Shown: positions 31,959 through 40,781, counted from the stretch's first letter. The stretch: DNA of 64,000 nt from Symbiodinium sp. CCMP2592 (GCA_905221615.1 CAJNDT010006024.1:2705764-2769763); one strand, 5' to 3'. Notes: generated by a model not told the origin, from the letters alone. Numbers and translations are program-made.

Positions 31959-32455
31959 AGTGTCGCCAACCGCCGGAGGCGAGATGGATCGCCCTGGCAG
32001 TGAAGCCCTCAGCCCTTGCCTCTGAGGTGCTCAGCCTGTGCCGCAACAGGCTCAAGCTGGGGGGCTTGGACTGCCTCCAGGTCTGGCCAGACGAGGCGAT
32101 CCTGGACCTGCGGTTGCCCATGGGCGACCAACTCCGTGAGGGTGAAAGGACCCTCATGGCTACTGGGCCTTCGGCCCTGCAGCCAGAGGTCCCTGAGGCC
32201 AGCGAGCCCTCCCTCAGCGAGGCTGCGGGGTCTACAGGAGGGACGGGGTGCCCCCCTCAAGAGCCTTCTTCGGATTCAGCTCTTGTAGAGGACGTGGAGG
32301 CACCACCCTCGTATGGACCCCACCGTGCAGTCAACAGCCCGGATGGGCTCTTTTGTTTCGCTTGTAGGGTCGGGTGCCCTACAATCGAACATATGCAAGC
32401 CCATTTCATGACTCCCGCGCATCAGGAGCGGGTCAGGAGGTTTTTGGCCTCCTAG
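31862..32455 (+). CDS. E1 third ORF: WPD-type domain plus C2H2 finger
   Basis: A frame that overlaps the end of ORF2 by about 95 bases and ends at TAG 32453-32455. It has no early ATG, so it is probably reached by frameshifting, by reinitiation (GTG 32000, ATG ~32119) or after a mutation. The N-terminal half (RWIALAVKPSALASEVL ... LQVWPDEAILDLR...GDQLREG) resembles the antisense domain at 38425-38631. An acidic Ser/Pro linker follows. The end has one C2H2 finger (FCFACRVGCPTIEHMQAHF, then MTPAHQERV). A nucleic-acid-binding role is inferred. Confidence 0.5.
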   Translation, partial: PRPAGYHPGGTQHKGQTGLEPSRETASGQRVIECRQPPEARWIALAVKPSALASEVLSLCRNRLKLGGLDCLQVWPDEAILDLRLPMGDQLREGERTLMATGPSALQPEVPEASEPSLSEAAGSTGGTGCPPQEPSSDSALVEDVEAPPSYGPHRAVNSPDGLFCFACRVGCPTIEHMQAHFMTPAHQERVRRFLAS

Positions 32456-32666
32456 CCTCCCCTCTCCTTTGCAGAGGCTGGAGGCTCTGCAGGGTGAAGG
32501 GTTCCTCCCCTCCGGGTGAGGCTTCCTCCCTGTAGGACTTCCGTCCTGTTTCACTGGGATGTGGCTCCCCACTCCCAGGAAGTGGCTACCCACTCCTGTC
32601 AGTAGCTCAGGTAGGTCAGGCAACCTGTAGCTCAGGGTAGGAGTAGCCACTGCCGCCACTTTGGCG
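32456..32666. other. E1 3' non-coding region
   Basis: Pyrimidine-rich, with short repeats of CCACTCCCAGGAAGTGGCTA type and several AGGTAG/CAGGTAGG words, and no A-run. It might form the recognition structure for the reverse transcriptase. Confidence 0.45.
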
Positions 32667-35600
32667 ATGCCCGCAAACGCGGATGACTCCAAAATACTTG
32701 GAATTAATTTGTGCATGTCGGACAAGCCTACGGGCTGCTTCTGCGAAGCGTGCGCGAGAAAATCCCATTTCGCCTCTGACCCCGCACCTTCCGTCCTTCA
32801 GGTCCCCCCCCGCATACCTCCTCCCCTCGGCTTAGCTGTTTTGGAGCCTGAGGTTTCGGGCAGGGCCTTTTTCACTCCGCCGTCGGGCCAACTGCCCGTG
32901 GCCCAACTCCTTCCGAGCGAGGGGTACTGGCCCACCTCTTTCTTTGAGGAGCCATCGGCCTCCTCCTCGGGTTTTAACTTCAATCTTGATGGCCAAGGTT
33001 CGGGAGTTTTCCTTCACCCTCAGGTGTTCGTTCCCCCCTCGGCCAGCCCTACCTCCTCCTCCCCTGAGTGGGTAGAGGTTCCACGCTCTTCTCGACGGCA
33101 GCCCCGGATTCTGTCTCTTGAGTCCTTGGTGGCGCCTCCCTCTCCTCTCACAGGGCCGGTATACTTCCCCCAGGCTTTCGCCTCGGACCCCGGCCCTGCC
33201 TCGACCTGGAACCCTAATTTGGTCCAGCCCTCCGGCCCATCGAGCCGTCGAGGTGCCAGGCGTGAAAGACGGTCCAAGCACCGCCGCCACCGGCTCCACA
33301 CGCCGGGGCTTTTCACTCAGATCCAGGTCGAGATGTGCGACCAGGCCCTGAACCCTGCCTCCTCGGTTGAGCGCGACCTTGTTGAGTTCGCTTCTAAGGT
33401 TGAGGATGCTATTTCGCCGGGTTCTTCTGAGGAGTGGTTTTTGGAACACGCCCTCGATGCCATCCATGATGACACACCCTCCCCCGCTAAGTGGCACCTC
33501 CTCAAGCAAATGGCTCAGGTCCTCTCGTTGCAGCATAATACCCCCCACAGCCCCGCTACCTTTAGGCTCCTGTCCGCCAATGTTACTCACTGGAGGCCAG
33601 AGGTTCGGGATTGGGCCTTCTCTCTTGAAGGCCATGGGGTTCTGCTCCAGGAGCTTCACCTCACCTCTGAGGCTGCTCATGAGGCTACGATTGCCGCCTC
33701 TAAAAGAGGGTTTCGTCTCTTTACCTCGCCTCCCTTCCTGAGTGATAAGAGGCGCCCCTTGGGAGGTTTTGGTGTCCTCATCCGCTCCTTCCTTAATCCC
33801 CGCCATGTCCTTACCCACACCGTGGAGGGTTGTGGTTTCCTGGCCGTCTCGCTTCGGTGTTCCGGGTTCGAATTGACCCTGGTTTCCATCTACCTCCAGT
33901 CTGGTACTGGCTTTAACTCCCCGGTCAACGCCGATGTCCTTGCTCGCCTCTTAGCCTTTCTTCCTTCCCTCCGGGGTGTGTGGATCGTTGCTGGTGACTG
34001 GAACAACCCCATACAAGATCTGCTCGCCACTAGGCTTGAGGAAGTTTCCCATGGGCGTTTCCTGGGTACCGGTTCACCCACCGCAGCAACCGACCGGGAA
34101 CTTGACTACCTTCTGGTCTCGTCTCCGGCTGTCGCTTTCTTGCAAGTTGCTCAGGACTGGGTCGTCCCCTTTAAGCCTCACTGCGCTCTGCGGGCCACTT
34201 TACAGCTCAGCTCTCTGCAGCTTCCCTTTCCGCAACTCGCTTCCTTTTGTGAGGTCTTTCCTGACCCCTTGCCCTTTCAACCCTCGGTCCCGAGCCCCTC
34301 GCCTATCGCGGAGGTTAATCTTCTTGGCCTCACATCCACCGACAAGCTCACTCTCGACTTCGCAGAGTTGAGCTCCTTCCTCGAGGTCTCTCACGGGTTC
34401 CCCGACCGAGGGCGTGGGGCTTTTGTTCCCTTTCTTCACCAGCCCCTTGTCCAGGGCCACTCTGTTGCCTTTGCCTGGAAAGGCCAGCTTCCCTCCTTGG
34501 TGTCAGCCTTGCTTCACCTTCTTGACCGACCCGACGCTGTGCAGTCCCTCTTGTGGTCCTTTTTGGACACTTCTCTCCCCTCCGAGGTCCGCGCCTTTTG
34601 TGACCGGGTGAGCGACGGCTCTGCTTCTCCCGCCACCCTCCGCGCCGAAGGCACTGCCCTCCTTGGTCAACTCCGGCGCGAGCAAACTGCCCAGCAAGCT
34701 GACCAGTACGGTGAGTGGCTGGAGGAAGCTTCGAGTTCGCACCTGGGGCCGCTCTTTCGAGCCATCAAGTCCCATGAGCAGGTGCTTGATCGGCCCTTTC
34801 AAGACTGCGATGGACTTCGCCGTGTCTTTGAACGACATGAGCATTGGGCCCGCGTCTGGCAAGCTTCGGTTTTTCCCCAGCACTTTGCTCACCCTCTCCT
34901 CGCGGAGCTCCGCTCGAGGGCCGTCTCCCATTCTGGCACCCTGGCTCCCTTGACTGTTCCCCACCTTCAGAAACTTCTCAAGAAAGCCGGGAAAAAGAAA
35001 GGGGGCCCGGACGGCTGGAGCTACCCAGCCCTTCGGGCACTGGACCCGGCAGCTCTTCAGCTCGTTGCCGACTTCCTCGCCCGTGCGGAGGCTGAGGTGC
35101 TTCTGCCTTTCCAGCTCACCTGCGTTCAGGTCGCTCTTCTCCCGAAGTCGGCCGACAAGGAACGCCCCATAAGTCTTCTACCGTGTCTGTGGAGATTGTG
35201 GGCACGGGCTAGGTGGCAGGACATCTCGGCTTGGACGTCGGCTTACGCCCCCGCCCACCCGTGGGACCGGGCGGTTCCAGGCCAGGCAAGCCTGGACACG
35301 GCACTGGCCCGCCTTGTCAGATCAGAGCATTCAAAGCTCGAGAGGACGCACATAGTGTCGCTCTTCCTCGATTTGCGAGGCTTCTTCGATTCTGTGAGCT
35401 ATGAGCGCCTTCTCCTCCAAGGGCTCGCTCACAGTTTCCCTCCTCTTCACCTCTGGTTTGCCCTCCAGGTCTACCAGGGTCCTCGCTGCCTTGTGGCCGA
35501 CTCGATCGCTGCCACGCCGCTCTTTCCTGGCCGGGGCGTGCCCCAGGGTTGCCCTCTCGCTCCCTCGCTTTCCAAACTCACCATGTCCGAGCCACTCCAG

Positions 35601-38186
35601 AAGGTTTCTTCCCTTCCCTTCGTCACCAACACAGACTTATGGTTGGACGACGTGAGTTTAGACGTGGTGGGTTCCGACCCTGTCGAGGTCGCTTCCTCTG
35701 CGCTTCAGGCCTACCGGGTACTTCACACCTCCCTCGGCCTTGAGGGCCTAGAGGTTGAGACCACAAAGACCAAGTTCGTCGCCGGCACGGCCCGCGCTCG
35801 CGCCGCGCTTCAGCAGCTGCGGCGCCCCGGCGAACCCGACACCGCCGACCTGGTTAAGGATCTCGGCCTTGACTGCGCTGCTGGCCGACGGCGGCGCATC
35901 ACCACCGCCCAAAAGCGCTTTCGCACCGGCATCGGCCGAGTCCGCCACATGCGCCGCCTCCGCATACGCCGCAGGTGGGTGCGTGGCCGGCTGCTCCAAG
36001 CCTCCGCCCTTAAGGCTGGCCTTTATGGCCACCAGGCCGTTGGGGTTGCCCCTAAGCGCCTTAAGGTCTTACGCTCGGCGGTGGCGCGCAAGGCTGGTCG
36101 TTTCGAGCACGGCTCCGCCGACGTCATTCTCGACCTCATGTCCCACAAGGCCGTTGACCCACACCAGCTTGTGGTTGTGGAACAGCTTCAGGCCTCCAGC
36201 GCCTCACCCGAAGGCGTGAGGTTACTCACCCGCACTTGGGCCTCCTCCTGGTCCAGACAGGCCTCTGCCACCCATGGGTGGAAAATCGTGAACGGACCCG
36301 TTTCCGCGCTCATCCAGTACTTACTGGACTTGCGGGTGTCTGCCCCTACCCCTGAGGTCTGGACACACCGCGAAGCTACCTTTCACTTCCGCTTCCGCGA
36401 TCCGGGAGCGGTTTTTGAGGCCTCTGCTTTCTTACGCCGGGTCATACAGCTCGAGCGCTGGTCCCGTATCGGCACCGTCTCCACTGCCGCTGGTGCCGCC
36501 TTAGGCATCGATTGGACCGTGCCCCGCCGCCTCTTAGCCAGTCCTCGGACGAAGCCCTGGCGGCATGGCCTTAGGGCCGTCTTTCAAGGCGCCCTCCTCC
36601 ACTCTGGCAACGGAGGGAAGGAACGGTGCAAGTTCTGTGGCGGCCCCAACACCCTGCACCACCTCCTTTACGAGTGCGAAAACATCCCCGGCGCCCTCAT
36701 GCCCGCGGGCTGGTTGTCCTACAAGCGGCGCCACCCTGCCGACTGCCTTTGGTTGCGCGGTATGCGCCCCCTTTCCCCCCGCGAGCCCCTCGCCCGCGAG
36801 GCTGAGGTACGCCGTACTGGCCTCTTTCTCGAAGGCACCCCTGACTTAACCGGGCTCTGCGTTGCCACCGACGCTTCCGGAGGCCCTGCCTCCAAGGATA
36901 GTCGCCTCCGCTCGGTCGGCTGGGCCGCGGTGGTTGCCAGCAGGAGTGATGGCGACCTTGTCGTGCTGGGCACCCTGTCCGGGCTTTTGCCTGCCCCTGC
37001 TTCTGTGCCGGAGGGTGAGAGCGAGGCCATCGCTCAGGTCCTCCTCTCTTCCAGAGGCACTTTTGACCTCACCTGCGACTGCCAGCCCGCCCTGCGCAGC
37101 CTCCAGGGGCCCTTCACGAAGCGCACCTCGCTTGTGTGGGCCAAGGCTTGGGAACACAGGCACCGAGCTGAACCCCACTGGGTGCGCTCTCACCTTAGTC
37201 CCTCGGACTTTTGTTTTGAGTTCGGCGCTGACGCCCTGTGGCGCCATGAGCTCAATTCTCTGGCGGACAAGCTCGCCAGGGACCGCGCGGAGGAGGTTCA
37301 GACCCCACACCGTCTTGCCGCCCAGAAGGAGGTAGACCGTGTCACCTCCCTCGTTTGTGAGTATCTCGGTCACCGCGCGGTCGCAATTTTGGCCAAGGCC
37401 GAAAAGGAGGATTTCGTGCCGCGGAAGAACCGCCTCCTCTCCGCTCTTGAGCCCTCCTCTTCCCCCTCGCCCAACAAGAGGCAGAGGTTGCAGGCCCTTC
37501 TTGACGAACCCCCTCTCCCGGGAGGGCACGTTTGGTCTCGCACCTCTAAGGAGAAGAGTTTCAACATGTGTGTTAAATGCTCCGAGTGCTCCCTTTGCAT
37601 CTACCAGGTTGACACGCCGGAAACCTTTGAGCGCCTCATTTCATTCCCGTGCCGAACGGCTGCGGTTTCGTGCCCCTTTCCGGTCCACCCCTCGCACAGT
37701 CTTGTGCGCCAGGGGCCGTCCTGGAAGTGTGGCCAGTGCCATGGCCAAGTGACTCTTCGCATGGGCGTCGCGCCAAAAAAGCTCGTAGCGCCTTGTGCGC
37801 TTCCTTCGGTGCGGGGGTTTTTCTCTACGGGTTCCCCCTCCCCTGGGCTCCAGGCTTCTCCTTCTGCCTCTGCCGCTGCCCCTAAGGTCCCCTCCGTGCC
37901 TTGCTCCTGGGGTTCACTTCAGGGTTCTGCGTCTGCTTCTGCCCTCACTTCGGTTGAGGTTCCAAAACCCCAAGCCTCCCCTTTCGAAGGCCCCAGGTCT
38001 CCTTCGGAGGTTCCCCGGGCCCAGGCTCTTGCTAGCCCTGGTTTGGCACTTGAGGCCCCAGCTCTACAGGCCCCAGGCTTCGCTCTTCCTAGTGCCCCCG
38101 CCTCCAAGCCTAAAGCTAGGCCTCGTCCCAAGCCCAAGCTCAAGCCTTCCGCCGCGTGCCCTCCAATCACTCAGTTCTTCCGCTAG
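32667..38186 (+). CDS. E2 ORF2: intact endonuclease-reverse transcriptase-RNase H polyprotein
   Basis: One uninterrupted frame of about 1,840 codons from ATG 32667 (or 32715) to TAG 38184. The N-terminus has CFCEACARKSH, then a Pro/Ser-rich region and a basic RRGARRERRSKHRRHR patch. EEP endonuclease: SANVTHW, LLQELHL, VAGDWNNP, RELDYLLVS and KPHCAL. RT: GGPDGWSYPAL, motif A LFLDLRGFFDSV (~residue 900), motif B GVPQGCPLAPSLSKL (~963) and motif C LWLDDVSLD (~993). RNase H: ATDASGGP (~1400), EGESEAI (~1452), TCDCQPAL (~1471) and SLADKLA (~1534). A C-terminal Cys cluster (CVKCSECSLC) and a Pro/Lys-rich tail end in PPITQFFR. All catalytic residues are present, so it could be active. The element's 5' boundary is unclear, because GAAAATCCCATTT lies inside this frame at 32756. 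Confidence 0.88.
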   Translation: MPANADDSKILGINLCMSDKPTGCFCEACARKSHFASDPAPSVLQVPPRIPPPLGLAVLEPEVSGRAFFTPPSGQLPVAQLLPSEGYWPTSFFEEPSASSSGFNFNLDGQGSGVFLHPQVFVPPSASPTSSSPEWVEVPRSSRRQPRILSLESLVAPPSPLTGPVYFPQAFASDPGPASTWNPNLVQPSGPSSRRGARRERRSKHRRHRLHTPGLFTQIQVEMCDQALNPASSVERDLVEFASKVEDAISPGSSEEWFLEHALDAIHDDTPSPAKWHLLKQMAQVLSLQHNTPHSPATFRLLSANVTHWRPEVRDWAFSLEGHGVLLQELHLTSEAAHEATIAASKRGFRLFTSPPFLSDKRRPLGGFGVLIRSFLNPRHVLTHTVEGCGFLAVSLRCSGFELTLVSIYLQSGTGFNSPVNADVLARLLAFLPSLRGVWIVAGDWNNPIQDLLATRLEEVSHGRFLGTGSPTAATDRELDYLLVSSPAVAFLQVAQDWVVPFKPHCALRATLQLSSLQLPFPQLASFCEVFPDPLPFQPSVPSPSPIAEVNLLGLTSTDKLTLDFAELSSFLEVSHGFPDRGRGAFVPFLHQPLVQGHSVAFAWKGQLPSLVSALLHLLDRPDAVQSLLWSFLDTSLPSEVRAFCDRVSDGSASPATLRAEGTALLGQLRREQTAQQADQYGEWLEEASSSHLGPLFRAIKSHEQVLDRPFQDCDGLRRVFERHEHWARVWQASVFPQHFAHPLLAELRSRAVSHSGTLAPLTVPHLQKLLKKAGKKKGGPDGWSYPALRALDPAALQLVADFLARAEAEVLLPFQLTCVQVALLPKSADKERPISLLPCLWRLWARARWQDISAWTSAYAPAHPWDRAVPGQASLDTALARLVRSEHSKLERTHIVSLFLDLRGFFDSVSYERLLLQGLAHSFPPLHLWFALQVYQGPRCLVADSIAATPLFPGRGVPQGCPLAPSLSKLTMSEPLQKVSSLPFVTNTDLWLDDVSLDVVGSDPVEVASSALQAYRVLHTSLGLEGLEVETTKTKFVAGTARARAALQQLRRPGEPDTADLVKDLGLDCAAGRRRRITTAQKRFRTGIGRVRHMRRLRIRRRWVRGRLLQASALKAGLYGHQAVGVAPKRLKVLRSAVARKAGRFEHGSADVILDLMSHKAVDPHQLVVVEQLQASSASPEGVRLLTRTWASSWSRQASATHGWKIVNGPVSALIQYLLDLRVSAPTPEVWTHREATFHFRFRDPGAVFEASAFLRRVIQLERWSRIGTVSTAAGAALGIDWTVPRRLLASPRTKPWRHGLRAVFQGALLHSGNGGKERCKFCGGPNTLHHLLYECENIPGALMPAGWLSYKRRHPADCLWLRGMRPLSPREPLAREAEVRRTGLFLEGTPDLTGLCVATDASGGPASKDSRLRSVGWAAVVASRSDGDLVVLGTLSGLLPAPASVPEGESEAIAQVLLSSRGTFDLTCDCQPALRSLQGPFTKRTSLVWAKAWEHRHRAEPHWVRSHLSPSDFCFEFGADALWRHELNSLADKLARDRAEEVQTPHRLAAQKEVDRVTSLVCEYLGHRAVAILAKAEKEDFVPRKNRLLSALEPSSSPSPNKRQRLQALLDEPPLPGGHVWSRTSKEKSFNMCVKCSECSLCIYQVDTPETFERLISFPCRTAAVSCPFPVHPSHSLVRQGPSWKCGQCHGQVTLRMGVAPKKLVAPCALPSVRGFFSTGSPSPGLQASPSASAAAPKVPSVPCSWGSLQGSASASALTSVEVPKPQASPFEGPRSPSEVPRAQALASPGLALEAPALQAPGFALPSAPASKPKARPRPKPKLKPSAACPPITQFFR

Positions 38187-38510
38187 CTTCGGCTCAAGAA
38201 GGGCGACCATGGGGCCCAAAGGAAAGGGTCGTCACGCCCACGAACAGCAGGAGCGTTTCGACCAAACAAAGCCAAAGCTCGCCAGGAGCATGACCGTGAG
38301 CGGGTGCAGGCGAATCCGCCTCCCGCACCACCACCGGCTCCTCGCCGAAGGGCTGAGGTCGAAGACGACGAGGACCAACCCCTTCCCTGGTCACGCCGCG
38401 TGACAAACCGCACGACAACCAGCGAACTCCTGGCTGGAGTTGCGATCCTACGGCCCGGTGGGTTCCGAGGAACCCACCGTCCGGCCATATTCGCGCGCTG
38501 CGGCAGGTAA
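38187..38510 (+). pseudogene. E2 third-ORF region, 5' part
   Basis: Directly after the ORF2 stop the same frame is open again for 107 codons (KKGDHGAQRKGS ... ARQEHDRERVQANPPPAP, then RRRAEVEDDEDQPLP), so reading through the TAG would fuse it to the polyprotein. A leader-like TTCGGCTCAAG (38188-38198) precedes an out-of-frame ATG at 38210. Proline-rich and charged, with no known domain. TAA at 38508. Confidence 0.35.
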
Positions 38511-39084
38511 AGCCCGCCAGTCGCGACGTTTCTCCGAGGAGAAACTGCAACGAGGAGAGCGGGTTGAGCGTGAGGCGATGCCAATCGCCCTGCCCCCCCC
38601 GCCTTGTTTCGATCTCGAGATAGAGCACATCCGGATCTTTGCGTTTCGGCGGGGGGGGGCGGGGGGGGTTGGGTTTGGCAACGGGGGGTGGGAGGGGGGG
38701 GTTGTCTGCCGGCCTGGTCGCCACTGCCGCTGGGGCAGGCTGCGGGGGGGAGGACGGGGAGGAGTCCGCAGACTCCACCTCCATTGCAACCTCAGCCACT
38801 GGGGGCGAGGGGCCGGCAGAGCCTGACGACTTACTGGCTGCTCGTGGACGAGCACGAGATCGCGGCTCATGACAGCCCGCATCTCGCGGTGCCGCCCTCG
38901 CCCCTGGTGGCTGAGGTCCCCCAACGAGAGGTGGCACCAGAGCTCCCCCCAGCAACCTCCTCGCCTCCGGCTGAGGTTTCCCTCCCCCGTGCTGCTTCCC
39001 TGGCCACACGTGGGTCTTCCCCGCTCCCGGAACCAACTGGCCCTCCGATGAGCTTTCACCCCCGTAACCGTGGGCCTCCAGCAC
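38194..39084 (-). CDS. Antisense ORF with WPD-type domain matching the E1 third ORF
   Basis: 296-codon frame on the opposite strand to E2. Residues ~152-220 (38425-38631) read DVLYLEIETRRGG...DWHRLTLNPLSS...CRSARIWPDGGFL...GSQLQPG. They share W, L, P, RL, C, WPD, L and G-QL--G with the E1 third ORF at nearly constant spacing. An upstream Pro-rich linker has SPPVAEVAMEVES. The match suggests the sense of this segment is antisense to its element, i.e. a local inversion. The outer parts of the frame may be chance. Confidence 0.4.
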   Translation of the reverse strand: MLEAHGYGGESSSEGQLVPGAGKTHVWPGKQHGGGKPQPEARRLLGGALVPPLVGGPQPPGARAAPRDAGCHEPRSRARPRAASKSSGSAGPSPPVAEVAMEVESADSSPSSPPQPAPAAVATRPADNPPLPPPVAKPNPPRPPPPKRKDPDVLYLEIETRRGGQGDWHRLTLNPLSSLQFLLGETSRLAGFTCRSARIWPDGGFLGTHRAVGSQLQPGVRWLSCGLSRGVTREGVGPRRLRPQPFGEEPVVVREADSPAPAHGHAPGELWLCLVETLLLFVGVTTLSFGPHGRPS

Positions 39085-40390
39085 AGGTGGAGCACTCAGT
39101 CACTGCTGGAGTTGCCTCCTCAGCCCCGGCCGGCCCCCGGCCCTCTCCGGTGGCTGAGGCCTGTCCCCCGACAGGTCCTAAGAGCCTTTCCTCGCCTTCG
39201 GCTGAAGGTCGCTTCTCCTTCCCCGGCTCCTCCTCGGCAGCCGGATGCGGAGTCCGCCTCCTCGGCCCTAGCTCAGGCTCCGCGCCCAGGCCTTCCCCAA
39301 CAGGGCACCCCTGCTTCCAAGGCCATCGGCCCTCTGTCAACTCCTGAGGTCAGGCCCTCGCCTTTGGCTGAGGTAGCAACCTCTGGTTCAGTGGGCCCCG
39401 AGCCCAAGGCTACCGCCCGGCCTCCCTTAGGCCCTCCTGGTACCTTGTCAAAGAAGGGTGAGCCTGCCCCACACACACCCAGTGGCCCGGGTAAAGGGGC
39501 CACAATCTCCACCGCTGCTTCGGCAGCTGCAACTCCAGACGTTGCCTCCACAGCTGGCAGTGGCCCCCTTGAGACCCTCGCCTCCTTGGCTGAGGTTTCG
39601 GGTCTCTCTACGGCCCCGCCGGACCCTGCAGAGCCAGAGCTCGCTGGCCTCGCAGCGGCTGCCGAGCAGAGAGGGGCCAGTCCTAGCTTCCCGAACCCCT
39701 CGGGGGTCTCAGGTGACGAAGCGACGGACTCTCCAAGCTCGTCTCCTCGCCGGCCGGCTAGAGGTCCGGCTCCAGCTGAGGCTCGTCAAGAGCCGGCCCA
39801 CGTGCAGGTCTTCAGCAAGAACTTCCTCCGCTGTTTTGCATGCGGCGTTACTACTTCCAATCAACAACTGATGGAAGCCCATGCCGGAAGAACCAAACCA
39901 AGCTCCAGCCTTTCGCGAACGCTTACCAGCCGTGACACTGGTGCCAGAGACCGGGAATTGGATCTGATGTAGCATCGCAGACGATGTTGCCACCAATGAC
40001 CTCCAGGCACGTCCGCCTTACCACGGCCTATGTGGCCAAGCGAAGGCGCGAGCTGGCAGCTGCCCAGGCTGCCCAGCCTTCCGTGCCGTAGGCCCCGAGC
40101 CTTGGCACTCGTCTCCCCAGACACACCTCAGGTTCCTTCCTCGCCTTTTGGCTGAGGTTCGACCCTCAGCGGTGCTTGGAGGGCCCCGGGCACTCCTTGG
40201 TCCTTTCCTCGCCTGTTCGGCTGAGGTCTGCTTCTGAGGCAGCCTGCCCGGGCCGGTAGAACCCCGCCTGTACAGACTTTGGTAGGGCCTACCCCTCGTC
40301 TGAAAACGACTGAGGTTGGCGGGTGTAACTAGCCACCTGTAGTCCAGGACGTAGGGCCGCCCTTGCCCAAAGTGGCTGAGGTTTCTCACC
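38340..40390. repeat. Dispersed GGCTGAGGT repeat units
   Basis: A degenerate TCGCCTTTGGCTGAGGTT word recurs about a dozen times at irregular 30-200-base spacing (for example 38349, 38907, 38965, 39358, 39580, 40138, 40207, 40371). In the likely frame it encodes SP-x-AEV. One copy near 38815 is on the opposite strand, inside the putative inversion. Confidence 0.6.
39070..39972 (+). pseudogene. E2 third-ORF region, 3' part with C2H2-like finger
   Basis: 300-codon frame with SPLAEVATSG and SLAEVSGLST repeats and a Pro/Ala/Ser-rich disordered stretch. Near the end, FLRCFACGVTTSNQQLMEAH resembles the finger at the end of the E1 third ORF (CFAC then MxAH), though a second zinc-binding His is not obvious. 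TAG follows a short tail. The N-terminal ~80 codons are probably out of frame; sequence before 39,350 fits the neighbouring frame better. Confidence 0.45.
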
Positions 40391-40681
40391 AGAATGCATG
40401 CTGAATTCATCTTCGGACACGTCTACGACGGCTTGCAGCTCGGCGACGAAAATCCCATTTGACCTTGGATGTCCTGATGTTTTCGGCATGCCTGAAGCTG
40501 TGAGGGGTGCTTTTGAGTTAGGAAGTGACTGCACGTTCGTTTCGTCTCGTTTCGTTAGTGCTTGAAGTGTTTTGCTTGGAGACAGACAGCTGCAAGGTGT
40601 TTCACTGTCAGTCAGAGCCCGACGCGACTCCGCTTTGGCTCAAGAAAAAAGACCGAGTGCTGCGCGCTCTGTTTTTCACAA
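39973..40681. other. E2 3' region and a further element head, cut by the gap
   Basis: More GGCTGAGGT repeats to 40,390, then GACGAAAATCCCATTT at 40445-40460, the motif that heads E0 and E1. A leader-like CTTTGGCTCAAG at 40633-40644 lies 37 bases before the N gap. Confidence 0.45.
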
Positions 40682-40781
40682 NNNNNNNNNNNNNNNNNNN
40701 NNNNNNNNNNNNNNNNNNNNNNNNNNNNNNNNNNNNNNNNNNNNNNNNNNNNNNNNNNNNNNNNNNNNNNNNNNNNNNNNN
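40682..40781. other. Assembly gap of 100 N
   Basis: Exactly 100 N, a typical scaffolding gap of unknown true size. The sequence to its right starts in the middle of the locus already seen at 2,418. Confidence 0.99.

Larger units (their letters stand above)
24597..32751 (+). mobile_element. E1: LINE-like retroelement, near full length but frameshifted
   Basis: Starts with the spliced-leader relict and a ~290-base leader. ORF1 (24909-25934), ORF2 with endonuclease, reverse transcriptase and RNase H (26046-31958, in several frames) and a third ORF with a C2H2 finger (to 32455) follow. About 300 bases of 3' non-coding sequence reach the next GAAAATCCCATTT motif at 32754. There are no long terminal repeats and no poly-A tail at the 3' end. 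The order and the EEP-RT-RNase H layout are those of non-LTR retrotransposons. ORF2 needs at least three frame changes, so this copy is probably inactive, unless some shifts are sequencing errors in C/G runs. Confidence 0.8.
32752..40445 (+). mobile_element. E2: second LINE-like retroelement
   Basis: Bounded by two GAAAATCCCATTT motifs 7.7 kb apart, close to E1's 8.2 kb. It holds the intact ORF2, a broken third-ORF region (38,187-39,972) that ends in a C2H2-like finger as in E1, and ~470 bases of 3' sequence. No ORF1 was found, so it may be 5'-truncated or rely on E1-type ORF1. The head-to-tail order with E1 suggests tandem units or insertion of one into the other's end. Confidence 0.6.
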
